This document shows, piece after piece, positions 14,703 to 20,573 of a stretch of 20,573 bases of DNA. The DNA is from UBA1756 sp045627805 (GTDB lineage: Bacteria > Bacteroidota > Bacteroidia > Bacteroidales > WCHB1-69). Under the pieces are notes generated by a model. The model saw only the letters and a program-made list of their open reading frames with translations, ran no database searches and was not told the DNA's origin. Every line of letters begins with the position of its first letter. Position 1 is the stretch's first letter. Position numbers and translations under genes: made by a program. The stretch lies in NCBI GenBank assembly GCA_045627805.1, contig JAZQOJ010000061.1, positions 1 to 20,573 on the forward strand. The letters run 5' to 3'.

Positions 14703-15953
14703 ATGGAATTAAAAAAAGTTGTAGTAACAGGTCTGGGAGCATTAACGCCCATTGGCAATAATGTGCCCGACTTTTGGAGTGCAGTAATCGCGGGAACCAA
14801 TGGGGTTGGCCCGATTACTCACTTTGATTGTGAGGCGTACAAGACACATTTCGCCTGCGAGTTGAAGAACTTCGATATCTTGGATTATATGACGTCGAAG
14901 GAGGCCAACAAGGTGGATGGCTGTACCAAGTACGCCTATGTCGCCACAAAGGAGGCCTTTGCCGATGCCCGGCTTGATGAGCCGTCGCTGAATCGCGACC
15001 GGATCGGCATCTGCTTGGGCTCTGGCATCGGCGGAGTGGCCACTACTGCAACCGATATCGTGGAGTTTGCCCACAACAACGAGATTCCTCGTTTCAGCCC
15101 GTTTTTCATTATCAAGTCGTTGAGCAATATGGTGGCGGGCAATCTCTCCATTCTCTTTGACTTGCGAGGACCGAGCAGCGTGATGTCGTCGGCTTGCTCT
15201 TCCGGAGCCAGCGCGATAGCCGAGGCCTGCCATTTCATTCAGCTGGGCAAGGCCGACATTATGTTGTCGGGCGGCGCTGAAGCGAGCGTTACGCCTGTCG
15301 GCATCGGAGGCTTTAACGCGATGAAGGCGCTTTCCACGCGCAACGACGACTATTTCACGGCTTCCCGCCCGTTTGCGGTTGGCCGCGACGGCTTCGTGAT
15401 GGGAGAGGGCGCCGGCATACTCGTGCTGGAGGAACTGGAGCACGCAAAAGCCCGCGGAGCCAAAATCTATGCCGAGGTGTGCAGCGTGGGGCTCACTTCC
15501 GACGCGCACCACGTCACCAGCCCGCATCCCGACGGACGCGGCGCCGCCCTGGCGATGTACAACGCCCTCGCCGAGGCCAACGTGAAACCAGACGAGGTCG
15601 GCCACATCAATATGCACGGAACTTCCACCCCGCTGGGCGATGTCGCTGAATGTAAGGCCATTGCGAGCGTCTTTGGAGACCACGCGAACAATATGCTCTT
15701 CAACTCAATGAAGTCGATGACGGGACATCTGCTTGGTGCGGCTTCCGCTGTGGAAGGCATCGCTACGATTCTCGCACTGCAAACCGGTATCGTGCATCCT
15801 ACCATCAACCTACAGGAGAAAGATCCGCAGATTCCTGACTGGAATTTCTGTGCGGGCGGCGCTGAAAAAGGTGCACTTCGTTATGCGCTTTGCAATTCGT
15901 TCGGCTTTGGCGGCCATAACGCCTCTATCCTTTTTAAAAAATTTGAGAGCTAA
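14703..15953 (+). CDS. fabF: 3-oxoacyl-[acyl-carrier-protein] synthase II
   Basis: A 416-residue condensing enzyme that extends acyl-ACP with malonyl-ACP. It starts KKVVVTGLGALTPIGN. The catalytic triad is visible: Cys165 in SSACSSGAS, His305 in NMHGTSTPLGD and His342 in KSMTGHLLGAA, with Lys337 nearby. The Gly-rich C-terminal FGFGGHNASILF is also typical. The length matches FabF rather than FabB and, together with adjacency to acpP, supports FabF. rnc follows after 5 nt, so acpP, fabF and rnc form an operon. Confidence 0.97.
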   Translation: MELKKVVVTGLGALTPIGNNVPDFWSAVIAGTNGVGPITHFDCEAYKTHFACELKNFDILDYMTSKEANKVDGCTKYAYVATKEAFADARLDEPSLNRDRIGICLGSGIGGVATTATDIVEFAHNNEIPRFSPFFIIKSLSNMVAGNLSILFDLRGPSSVMSSACSSGASAIAEACHFIQLGKADIMLSGGAEASVTPVGIGGFNAMKALSTRNDDYFTASRPFAVGRDGFVMGEGAGILVLEELEHAKARGAKIYAEVCSVGLTSDAHHVTSPHPDGRGAALAMYNALAEANVKPDEVGHINMHGTSTPLGDVAECKAIASVFGDHANNMLFNSMKSMTGHLLGAASAVEGIATILALQTGIVHPTINLQEKDPQIPDWNFCAGGAEKGALRYALCNSFGFGGHNASILFKKFES

Positions 15954-15958
15954 GCACC

Positions 15959-16678
15959 GTGTTTTTCAAGCGAAAATTAATTGATTCGCGGTTGAGTAAT
16001 ATCACGCGTTTCCTTAAAGATATTTTAGGAATACGCCCGAATAATATTGAGCTCTATTCCACGGCTCTGATTCATCGTTCGGCATCGGATTATGGCTTGA
16101 ATGGACATTTTGTTAATAATGAGCGACTTGAGTATCTCGGAGACGCGGTTTTGGATGCCATCGTGGCCGAATATCTTTTTAAAAGATTTCCCCTTAAGCC
16201 GGAGGGCGAACTGACGGAAATGCGTTCCAAGTTGGTGTGCCGCGAACGGCTTGGCGCCCTCTCGCGCAAACTCCATATGGAAGACCTGATCACGATGGAT
16301 CCGCACGCCAAGTCGAAATTCGCCGGCGGTGATGCCTTTGAGGCCCTCGTGGGCGCCATTTTCCTTGACAAAGGATACAAACGGACACGGAAAATCGTAT
16401 TAAAGAATCTGTTTTCCAATTATTTGAACCTTGATGAGGTGCTTTTTGAGGAATCCAATTTCAAGAGCAAGATCATCAACTGGGCGCAACGGAAGCACAA
16501 GACCTTGGCGTTCACGCACGAGGTGGTGGAACAGCAGCGCGGCAGAAAACTTTACCGCGTGAAGCTGCTGCTGAACGACAAGGTGACGGCCGAAGGACTT
16601 GACTACACGGTGAAAAAGGCGGAGCAGATTGCCGCCGAACGCGCCTGCGAAATCCTCGCACCCAAGTCAGAAGATTAA
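15959..16678 (+). CDS. rnc: Ribonuclease III
   Basis: A 239-residue double-stranded-RNA endonuclease used in rRNA and mRNA processing. The signature is NERLEYLGDAVLDA (54-67), with acidic residues E55, E58 and D62, and the second metal-site helix is GDAFEALVGAIFLDKG (124-139) with D125 and E128. A double-stranded RNA-binding domain follows at about 165-235 (KSKIINWAQRKHKTLAF to KKAEQIAAERACEIL). The start is GTG at 15959; the next in-frame Met is inside the catalytic domain. It lies 5 nt after fabF and is the last gene of the operon. Confidence 0.95.
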   Translation: MFFKRKLIDSRLSNITRFLKDILGIRPNNIELYSTALIHRSASDYGLNGHFVNNERLEYLGDAVLDAIVAEYLFKRFPLKPEGELTEMRSKLVCRERLGALSRKLHMEDLITMDPHAKSKFAGGDAFEALVGAIFLDKGYKRTRKIVLKNLFSNYLNLDEVLFEESNFKSKIINWAQRKHKTLAFTHEVVEQQRGRKLYRVKLLLNDKVTAEGLDYTVKKAEQIAAERACEILAPKSED

Positions 16679-16692
16679 TCGCGCCTTCAACC

Positions 16693-16809
16693 TTTCGTCC
16701 TTTAACCCATTTCACCCAAATTATTCGTTTAACCGATTTTTAACCGTTTTTAACCGTTTAACCGTTTAACCGTTTAACCGATTTTAACCGTTTAACCGAT
16801 TTTAACCGA
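16693..16809 (+). repeat. TTCGTCC + TTAACCG repeat tract, copy 2
   Basis: TTCGTCC at 16694-16700 is followed, after degenerate TTTAACCCATTTCACCC sequence, by nine TAACCG units from 16730 to 16808 with 8-, 10- or 11-nt spacing. The tract fills the 148-nt spacer between the convergent ends of rnc and the 16827-18095 gene. Confidence 0.85.
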
Positions 16810-16826
16810 GTAATCCCTTCGTCCAC

Positions 16827-18095
16827 TCACTCTTCCACCGCTTCATAGACAATCCGGTACAGATTGTGCAACAGCATATAGTCCAGCATATTGCCGTCGC
16901 CGGTCTCGGTGGTGTGCCACGGACAGAACAGCGACAGCGAGTGCCACGGCGCCGCGGTCCGCTCGGTCTTTCCATCCCGTTTGATGGTCATACTTCCATT
17001 GTAAGGTGCTGACTGCAAGTATTCTATGTATTTTTCTTGAGGCAGAAGGTCTTTCCCGTCCGTGCCGTACAGTGCCAGGTTCAGCAGGGGCAGGTGCGGG
17101 AAGAAAAGCGTTTGCCCCATATCGGGATTCCGTTTCACGATTTTGTCGTTCACCTTCACCAGCCAGTCGTAGCAGCTGCCATTGCCGCTTCCCCCCTCGT
17201 TCATAACTGCCGACATCGACAGCACACCGTACCAGGTGAAATGCCCATTGCGGTCAAGTAAGACATTGTCTTGCAGAATATTCCAGATATTTTTCCAGTT
17301 TCCTTTTTCTGAGTTTGCGAAATGCAGGTTCTGGCGGGCGAGCATACTGCCGATGGTGCCGTGCGCGTACTGGAGCCACTGAATGTCGCCTTCTTTTTGC
17401 ACCACTTTCCCGGTCACGGGATTGACGATCTGCCACGACTTTCTGCCTTTTTCGTCGGTGAACTGCATTCCCCTTACCATACGGGTGGTGATGTCGGCTA
17501 CGTGCTGCCGGACGGCGCTGTCGGGCACGAATTTCTGCACCAGTGCGAAGCCGATGTAGGAGCCCCAGGCCTGGTCTTGCGAGGGTGCGTGGCGGGTGGC
17601 ATCCTCCTTCCCGCAGTAGTAGGCGTAGTCGCTGCCCACTGCGTCGGCGCAGTAAAGGGAGGCGTAGTCACGTTTCACGTCGTCGCGGATGTAGAATCCG
17701 TTGAGCACGCCATCGGCTTGCCAGCATTCTTCCGCCGCAAGGTCGAGCCGGTCGTAAACGTCTAATGCGCAGCGCAGTTCGTTCAGTGTCGCCTCGGTTT
17801 TTTCCCCGTTGCGCCTTTTCAGTTCGTATTCGGTGGCGAGTACCGCGATGTAATGTCCTTGCCACCACACAGCGTCAGCCCATTTTGCGGCGCGGTAATC
17901 GCCGTTCATATAACGCCGTTCAATGGGCAGGTGCGAGCCAGGGACGGAGCCGTCGCCAGTGAAATACATAAACTCGGTGGTGAGCCGCTGGCGAAAATGG
18001 TCGTATTTGAGTTGCAAGCTGTCGCTGGTTTGCGCCCCTGCGGTTGCGAAGCCGAGAAGTATCAGTGCGGAAAGCAGTGTTTTGCGAAAGTTCAT
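16827..18095 (-). CDS. Secreted protein of unknown function, possibly an alpha/alpha-toroid enzyme
   Basis: A 422-residue protein with a signal peptide (LLSALILLGFATAGA, cleavage before QT). The mature part is rich in Trp, Tyr, Asp and His and looks mostly helical. Blocks such as KWADAVWWQGHYIAVLATEY (71-90) and TLNELRCALDVYDRLDLAAE (103-122) resemble the repeated helix pairs of (alpha/alpha)6 barrels found in some glycosidases and lyases. Near the C-terminus are FPHLPLLNLALYG and APWHSLSLFCPWHTTETGDG. I do not recognise the family and cannot assign a catalytic residue, so the enzyme suggestion is a guess from pattern. It is divergent from lgt with its own -7 box. Confidence 0.75.
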   Translation of the reverse strand: MNFRKTLLSALILLGFATAGAQTSDSLQLKYDHFRQRLTTEFMYFTGDGSVPGSHLPIERRYMNGDYRAAKWADAVWWQGHYIAVLATEYELKRRNGEKTEATLNELRCALDVYDRLDLAAEECWQADGVLNGFYIRDDVKRDYASLYCADAVGSDYAYYCGKEDATRHAPSQDQAWGSYIGFALVQKFVPDSAVRQHVADITTRMVRGMQFTDEKGRKSWQIVNPVTGKVVQKEGDIQWLQYAHGTIGSMLARQNLHFANSEKGNWKNIWNILQDNVLLDRNGHFTWYGVLSMSAVMNEGGSGNGSCYDWLVKVNDKIVKRNPDMGQTLFFPHLPLLNLALYGTDGKDLLPQEKYIEYLQSAPYNGSMTIKRDGKTERTAAPWHSLSLFCPWHTTETGDGNMLDYMLLHNLYRIVYEAVEE

Positions 18096-18144
18096 CGTTT
18101 TTGTCGTGATTTTTTTATGAAAAATGAAAAACCGTTAGAAACTG

Positions 18145-18152
18145 CAAAAATA
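18145..18152 (-). promoter_or_regulatory. -7 box of the secreted-protein gene
   Basis: TATTTTTG on the minus strand, 49 nt before the ATG at 18095. The -33 region is unclear. Confidence 0.5.
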
Positions 18153-18170
18153 CTGCATTTTGGAAAAACA

Positions 18171-18203
18171 TTGACGCTAAGTGATAAAAAAGCAGTATCT
18201 TTG
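18171..18203 (+). promoter_or_regulatory. Promoter of lgt
   Basis: TTG (18171-18173), 22 nt, then TATCTTTG (18196-18203), with the ATG 23 nt further on. The -7 box is a clean match; the -33 is a partial match at the long end of the usual spacing. Confidence 0.6.
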
Positions 18204-18226
18204 CCGACTTTTTAAATAGAGAAACT

Positions 18227-19132
18227 ATGAATACGATTTTGGGTGCCATTACTTGGTCGGTTGATCCAGTTGCTTTTTCGCTCGGCTCTTTGCAGGTGCG
18301 CTGGTATGGAATCTTGCTGGCCACGGGGTTTGTGCTGGCTTACATCACGTTGCAGCAAATCTTCCAGAAGGAGAAAATTTCGCAGAAATTGCTTGACAAG
18401 TTCGCGATTTGGACAATCGTGTGGTGTATTGTGGGCCTTCGACTGGGGCACTTTCTGTTTTACGAGCCCGAATTTCTGATGCATCATCCGTTGCAAGTGC
18501 TTCTGCCTTTCGATGAGAATTGGCATTTTATTGGTTATCAAGGTCTTGCAAGTCACGGAGCGGCAATCGCCCTCATTGTGTGGCTCATCTATTTTGCTTG
18601 GAAACACAAGATGAATTTCTGCTGGCTGATTGACCGTTTGTGCATTGTAGTCCCGATTGCGGCGGCCTTCGTGCGTATGGGCAACCTGATGAACCACGAG
18701 ATTGTGGGCAGTGTTACCGACGTGGCCTGGGCTTTCGATTTCACGCATTGCTCCGACGATTACGCCGTTTTCGCGGGCAAACTGGTGCATATGCCAACGC
18801 CGCGCCATCCCTCGCAATTGTACGAGGCGCTGGTCTATTTGTCGCTCTACATCGGCCTGATTGTTTATTATTTCAAATGTGCTAAAGGCAGAATCGCGCC
18901 TGGTCGCACGGCTGGCGTGATGATCACCACCATTTTCACCGCACGTTTCTTCATCGAGTTCCTCAAGGCCGATCAGGTCGCCAAGGAAGCCACTATGTCG
19001 TTGAATATCGGACAGCAGCTCAGCATTCCGCTGGTGGTGGTCGGCATCGGGCTTCTGGTCTATTCTTTTGTGAAAAAAGATCAGATTCCACAGTACGTTG
19101 AACCGGAGGAGAAAAAAGAGGAAAAGAAATAA
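18227..19132 (+). CDS. lgt: Prolipoprotein diacylglyceryl transferase
   Basis: A 301-residue inner-membrane enzyme that moves diacylglycerol from phosphatidylglycerol to the lipobox cysteine of prolipoproteins. Landmarks seen: VRWYGILLATGF (24-35), GLASHGAAIAL (106-116, His110 at the essential-His position of the Escherichia coli enzyme), RMGNLMNHEIVG (150-161, Lgt signature with Arg150), PRHPSQLYEA (192-201) and FTARFFIEFLKADQ with Arg240, the likely equivalent of the essential E. coli Arg239. About seven membrane segments are expected. The C-terminus ends in a charged Glu/Lys tail (EPEEKKEEKK). The DUF362 lipoprotein in this window is one expected substrate. Confidence 0.95.
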   Translation: MNTILGAITWSVDPVAFSLGSLQVRWYGILLATGFVLAYITLQQIFQKEKISQKLLDKFAIWTIVWCIVGLRLGHFLFYEPEFLMHHPLQVLLPFDENWHFIGYQGLASHGAAIALIVWLIYFAWKHKMNFCWLIDRLCIVVPIAAAFVRMGNLMNHEIVGSVTDVAWAFDFTHCSDDYAVFAGKLVHMPTPRHPSQLYEALVYLSLYIGLIVYYFKCAKGRIAPGRTAGVMITTIFTARFFIEFLKADQVAKEATMSLNIGQQLSIPLVVVGIGLLVYSFVKKDQIPQYVEPEEKKEEKK

Positions 19133-19252
19133 CGTTTTGCGCGATTTTTGATAAAAAACTCCCAAAAACGTTTTCTCTTCGCCCGTTTTGAAATCGCAAA
19201 AATCGTTCTTTGACAAGCAACTCTTTTATTTTGTGTTTTACAAATAGCTAAT

Positions 19253-19303
19253 AATCAAATATTTGATATTTGTTTTTGGGATTAAAATAAAAATCAAATA
19301 TTT
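19253..19303. repeat. Palindrome and direct repeat upstream of tRNA-Arg
   Basis: A perfect 14-bp palindrome, ATCAAATATTTGAT (19254-19267), overlaps AATCAAATATTT (19253-19264), which recurs at 19292-19303, 39 nt away. Both lie upstream of the 19338 promoter. Could be an operator pair or just AT-rich sequence. Confidence 0.45.
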
Positions 19304-19337
19304 TTTTAGAAAGGTGTTCCATACAAAAATAATGTTG

Positions 19338-19345
19338 TATATTTG
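19338..19345 (+). promoter_or_regulatory. -7 box for tRNA-Arg and probably rpsP
   Basis: TATATTTG followed by CA, 20 nt before the tRNA. No other TAnnTTTG box is present between the tRNA and rpsP. The -33 is unclear. Confidence 0.55.
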
Positions 19346-19365
19346 CAGTCCTCAAAACAAGGTAT

Positions 19366-19442
19366 GGCCCCGTAGCTCAACTGAATAGAGCATTTGACTA
19401 CGGATCAAAAGGTTACAGGTTTGAATCCTGTCGGGGTCACCA
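19366..19442 (+). tRNA. tRNA-Arg (anticodon ACG)
   Basis: A full cloverleaf of 77 nt with encoded CCA. Acceptor GGCCCCG pairs with CGGGGTC (one G-T). D stem GCTC/GAGC. Anticodon stem TTTGA/TCAAA with loop CTACGGA, anticodon ACG at 19400-19402; the A would be read as inosine after TadA editing. T stem ACAGG/CCTGT with loop TTTGAAT. The D-loop has G18-A19 rather than GG, and the T-loop has U56 rather than C, so the usual G19-C56 elbow pair becomes A19-U56. rpsP begins 28 nt downstream. Confidence 0.95.
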
Positions 19443-19470
19443 CTTTTTTACCAAATCATTATTTCATAAC

Positions 19471-20034
19471 ATGGCAACAAGAATTAGATTACAAAGACAC
19501 GGTAAAAAGAATCAACCTTTTTACCACATTGTAGTTGCGGACGGTCGTGCACCTCGTGATGGACGTTATATCGAAAGACTTGGTACGTACAACCCGTTGA
19601 CAAATCCCGCAACTGTAGAAATTAATTTCGACAGAGCTCTTTATTGGGTAGAAGTTGGTGCTGCTCCGTCAGATACCGCTCGCGCTCTCCTGAGACACGA
19701 AGGCGTTTACTTGATGAAACATCTCCGTGGCGGTGTGGCCAAGGGTGCATTCTCAGAAAACGAAGCTCAACGCAAGTTCGATGCTTGGAAACAGGAACAC
19801 ACTTCCAAGATGAACAACATCAAGGTTGAAGCCGCCAACAACGCTCGCAACGAGATGAAGAAACGTTTGGAAGCTGAAACCAAGGTGAAGGAAGCTATCT
19901 CTGCAAAGGTTGCTGCTAAGCAGGCCGCTATCGCAGAAGCCGAAGCCGCTGCTAAGAAAGCCGCTGAAGAAGCTGCTGCTGCTGAAGCCGCTGCCAACGC
20001 AGAAACTACCGAAGAAGCTCCCGCTGCTGAATAA
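19471..20034 (+). CDS. rpsP: 30S ribosomal protein S16 with a long C-terminal tail
   Basis: Residues 1-80 are S16 (MATRIRLQRHGKKNQPFYHI, then DGRYIERLGTYNP and WVEVGAAPSDTARALL), a small-subunit protein needed for 30S assembly. Typical S16 is about 80-90 residues; this one is 187. The extra part (about 95-187) is highly charged and Ala-rich, probably helical or coiled, ending in Glu/Ala repeats (AAEEAAAAEAAANAETTEE). Longer S16 tails of this composition are, as I recall, common in Bacteroidota. The start is 28 nt after the tRNA with no separate promoter, so the two are probably cotranscribed. A strong terminator follows. Confidence 0.96.
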   Translation: MATRIRLQRHGKKNQPFYHIVVADGRAPRDGRYIERLGTYNPLTNPATVEINFDRALYWVEVGAAPSDTARALLRHEGVYLMKHLRGGVAKGAFSENEAQRKFDAWKQEHTSKMNNIKVEAANNARNEMKKRLEAETKVKEAISAKVAAKQAAIAEAEAAAKKAAEEAAAAEAAANAETTEEAPAAE

Positions 20035-20053
20035 TATTTTTATTCGCGATACG

Positions 20054-20092
20054 AAAAAAACGAGACACTCTTTCGAGCGCCTCGTTTTTTTT
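20054..20092 (+). terminator. Rho-independent terminator of the tRNA-Arg/rpsP transcript
   Basis: Seven A, then ACGAG-A-C-A-CTC paired across a TTTC loop with GAG-C-G-C-CTCGT (two A/C mismatches), then eight T. It starts 20 nt after the rpsP stop. A- and T-tracts on both sides mean it could also work on the minus strand. Confidence 0.9.
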
Positions 20093-20155
20093 ACGTTCCC
20101 TTTTAGTCTTGCTGATTTGTATGTGGTTCTCCCGAAAAGGAAATTGTGTGAGGTT

Positions 20156-20202
20156 GAAACGGTTTAATGGTTAAAGTCGGTTAAACGGTTAATTGGATGA
20201 AT
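20156..20202 (-). repeat. TTCGTCC + TTAACCG repeat tract, copy 3 (minus strand)
   Basis: Read on the minus strand, TTCGTCC-ATTCATCC is followed by AATTAACCGTTTAACCG and more diverged units. It sits between convergent rpsP and the YitT-like gene, next to copy C of the 11-nt-unit module. Confidence 0.75.
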
Positions 20203-20212
20203 GGACGAATGT

Positions 20213-20273
20213 CGCCTGCGGCGTGATATAGGAAATGCGCAGGAAATTTCGAGGAAATTATCAGGAAATTTTT
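20213..20273 (+). repeat. Dispersed hairpin + 4 x 11-nt repeat module, copy C
   Basis: A CGCC-TGC-GGCG hairpin (20213-20223), 6 nt, then four 11-nt units at 20230, 20241, 20252 and 20263, all with head AGGAAAT and variable four-base ends GCGC, TTCG, TATC, TTTT. Confidence 0.85.
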
Positions 20274-20381
20274 CTTTTTCTCAAGAAAAAAAGAAAGAGG
20301 AATTGCTGTGAACTGACAATTCGGGACTTACGATGTGCTGAGCGGAGAGTTTGCAACGCGGATAATTCCCATTATGCGAAC
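20271..20381 (+). repeat. T/A-rich hairpin plus conserved 82-nt tail, copy C
   Basis: TTTCTTTTT (20271-20279) pairs with 20288-20296 across an 8-nt loop, directly joined to the fourth 11-nt unit. The tail 20300-20381 aligns without gaps to 3528-3609. The last part (GATAATTCCCATTATGC) matches, in inverted form, the left terminal repeat of the 3179-3603 element. From 20382 to 20469 I see nothing further. Confidence 0.75.
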
Positions 20382-20469
20382 ATCTTGCGCTAAGCATTGC
20401 CGCATTTACAAGGTTGTGAGGGATGAAGCCCTAAATATTTTCGGTTGAGCGGTCTGAGTTGCCTCAGGA

Positions 20470-20573
20470 CTAATCTTCAGGCAGCGCTTTGAAGCCGAGG
20501 CCCATAATCTCGCTGCTTTCCACCACGTTCACGAAGGCGTTGGGATCGAGGCGGCGCAGGTTGGATTTCAGTT
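20470..20573 (-). CDS. C-terminal end of a YitT/DUF2179-family membrane protein (5' part outside the window)
   Basis: Only the last 33 complete codons are visible. They read LKSNLRRLDPNAFVNVVESS followed by EIMGLGFKALPED and a TAG stop at 20472-20470. This matches the end of the DUF2179 domain in YitT-like proteins, where Asp-Pro-x-Ala-Phe is followed by a Glu-Val/Ile-x-Gly-x-Gly-Phe block. Such proteins have an N-terminal multi-pass membrane region; their function is poorly known. The call rests on a short segment. Confidence 0.7.
   Translation of the reverse strand, partial: LKSNLRRLDPNAFVNVVESSEIMGLGFKALPED

Noticed and set aside
14742..15683. A 313-codon minus-strand open frame within fabF
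   Set aside because: fabF carries its full catalytic triad on the other strand; the antisense product shows no conserved motif.
18212..19216. A 334-codon minus-strand open frame covering lgt
   Set aside because: Antisense to a well-supported lgt; no recognisable motif, and it overlaps the lgt promoter region.
20382..20469. A possible terminator for the YitT-like gene (AGGG-ATGAAG-CCCT and a TGAG/CTCA hairpin)
   Set aside because: Stems are only 4-5 bp and there is no good U-tract on the minus strand.

Overview
The window looks like a chromosomal segment from an anaerobic member of the Bacteroidales (Bacteroidota). This rests on four things seen directly: most genes follow a TAnnTTTG-type -7 box (the Bacteroidota primary-sigma promoter) rather than a Shine-Dalgarno sequence; the S16 protein has a long Ala/Glu/Lys tail; there is a TolB-like propeller/outer-membrane-barrel protein of Bacteroidota type; and intergenic spacers are full of short-unit repeats. 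HydE ([FeFe]-hydrogenase maturation) and a membrane pyrophosphatase suggest a fermentative anaerobe. The species cannot be named from this sequence.

Layout. 1-2419 (minus): an MBOAT O-acyltransferase followed 1 nt later by a DHHW/AlgX-like SGNH partner cut by the window edge, probably a polysaccharide O-acetylation pair. 2435-3051 (minus): the N-terminal half of an AzgA/PbuG-type purine permease, broken by a frameshift and truncated; the MBOAT promoter starts inside its 3' end. 3052-3655: a gene-poor spacer with a structured, MITE-like element with imperfect terminal inverted repeats. 3656-4549: two small membrane-protein genes transcribed divergently. 4550-4938: a repeat-rich spacer between convergent genes. 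4939-9252 (minus): the TolB-like protein and hydE. 9434-14212 (plus): a divergent membrane pyrophosphatase, a DUF362 lipoprotein with two 4Fe-4S motifs, and recF. 14454-16678 (plus): acpP-fabF-rnc. 16679-16826: a TTAACCG repeat tract. 16827-18095 (minus): a secreted protein I do not recognise. 18227-19132 (plus): lgt. 19366-20034: tRNA-Arg(ACG) followed closely by rpsP, then a strong terminator. 20093-20469: another repeat-rich spacer. 20470-20573 (minus): the C-terminal end of a YitT/DUF2179 membrane protein.

Most genes are housekeeping or energy genes: fatty-acid synthesis (acpP, fabF), RNA processing (rnc), repair (recF), lipoprotein modification (lgt), translation (tRNA-Arg, rpsP) and pyrophosphate-driven ion pumping (hppA).

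The most unusual material is between the genes. A dispersed module (CCGCC-nnn-GGCGG hairpin, then four 11-nt units AGGAAATnnnn) occurs at three loci. A second module (a T/A-rich hairpin plus an 82-nt conserved tail) occurs at two. A third (TTCGTCC next to TTAACCG units) occurs at three, always between convergent genes. One locus also holds heptamer arrays whose units change stepwise. I found no defence system, CRISPR array, transposase or phage gene.
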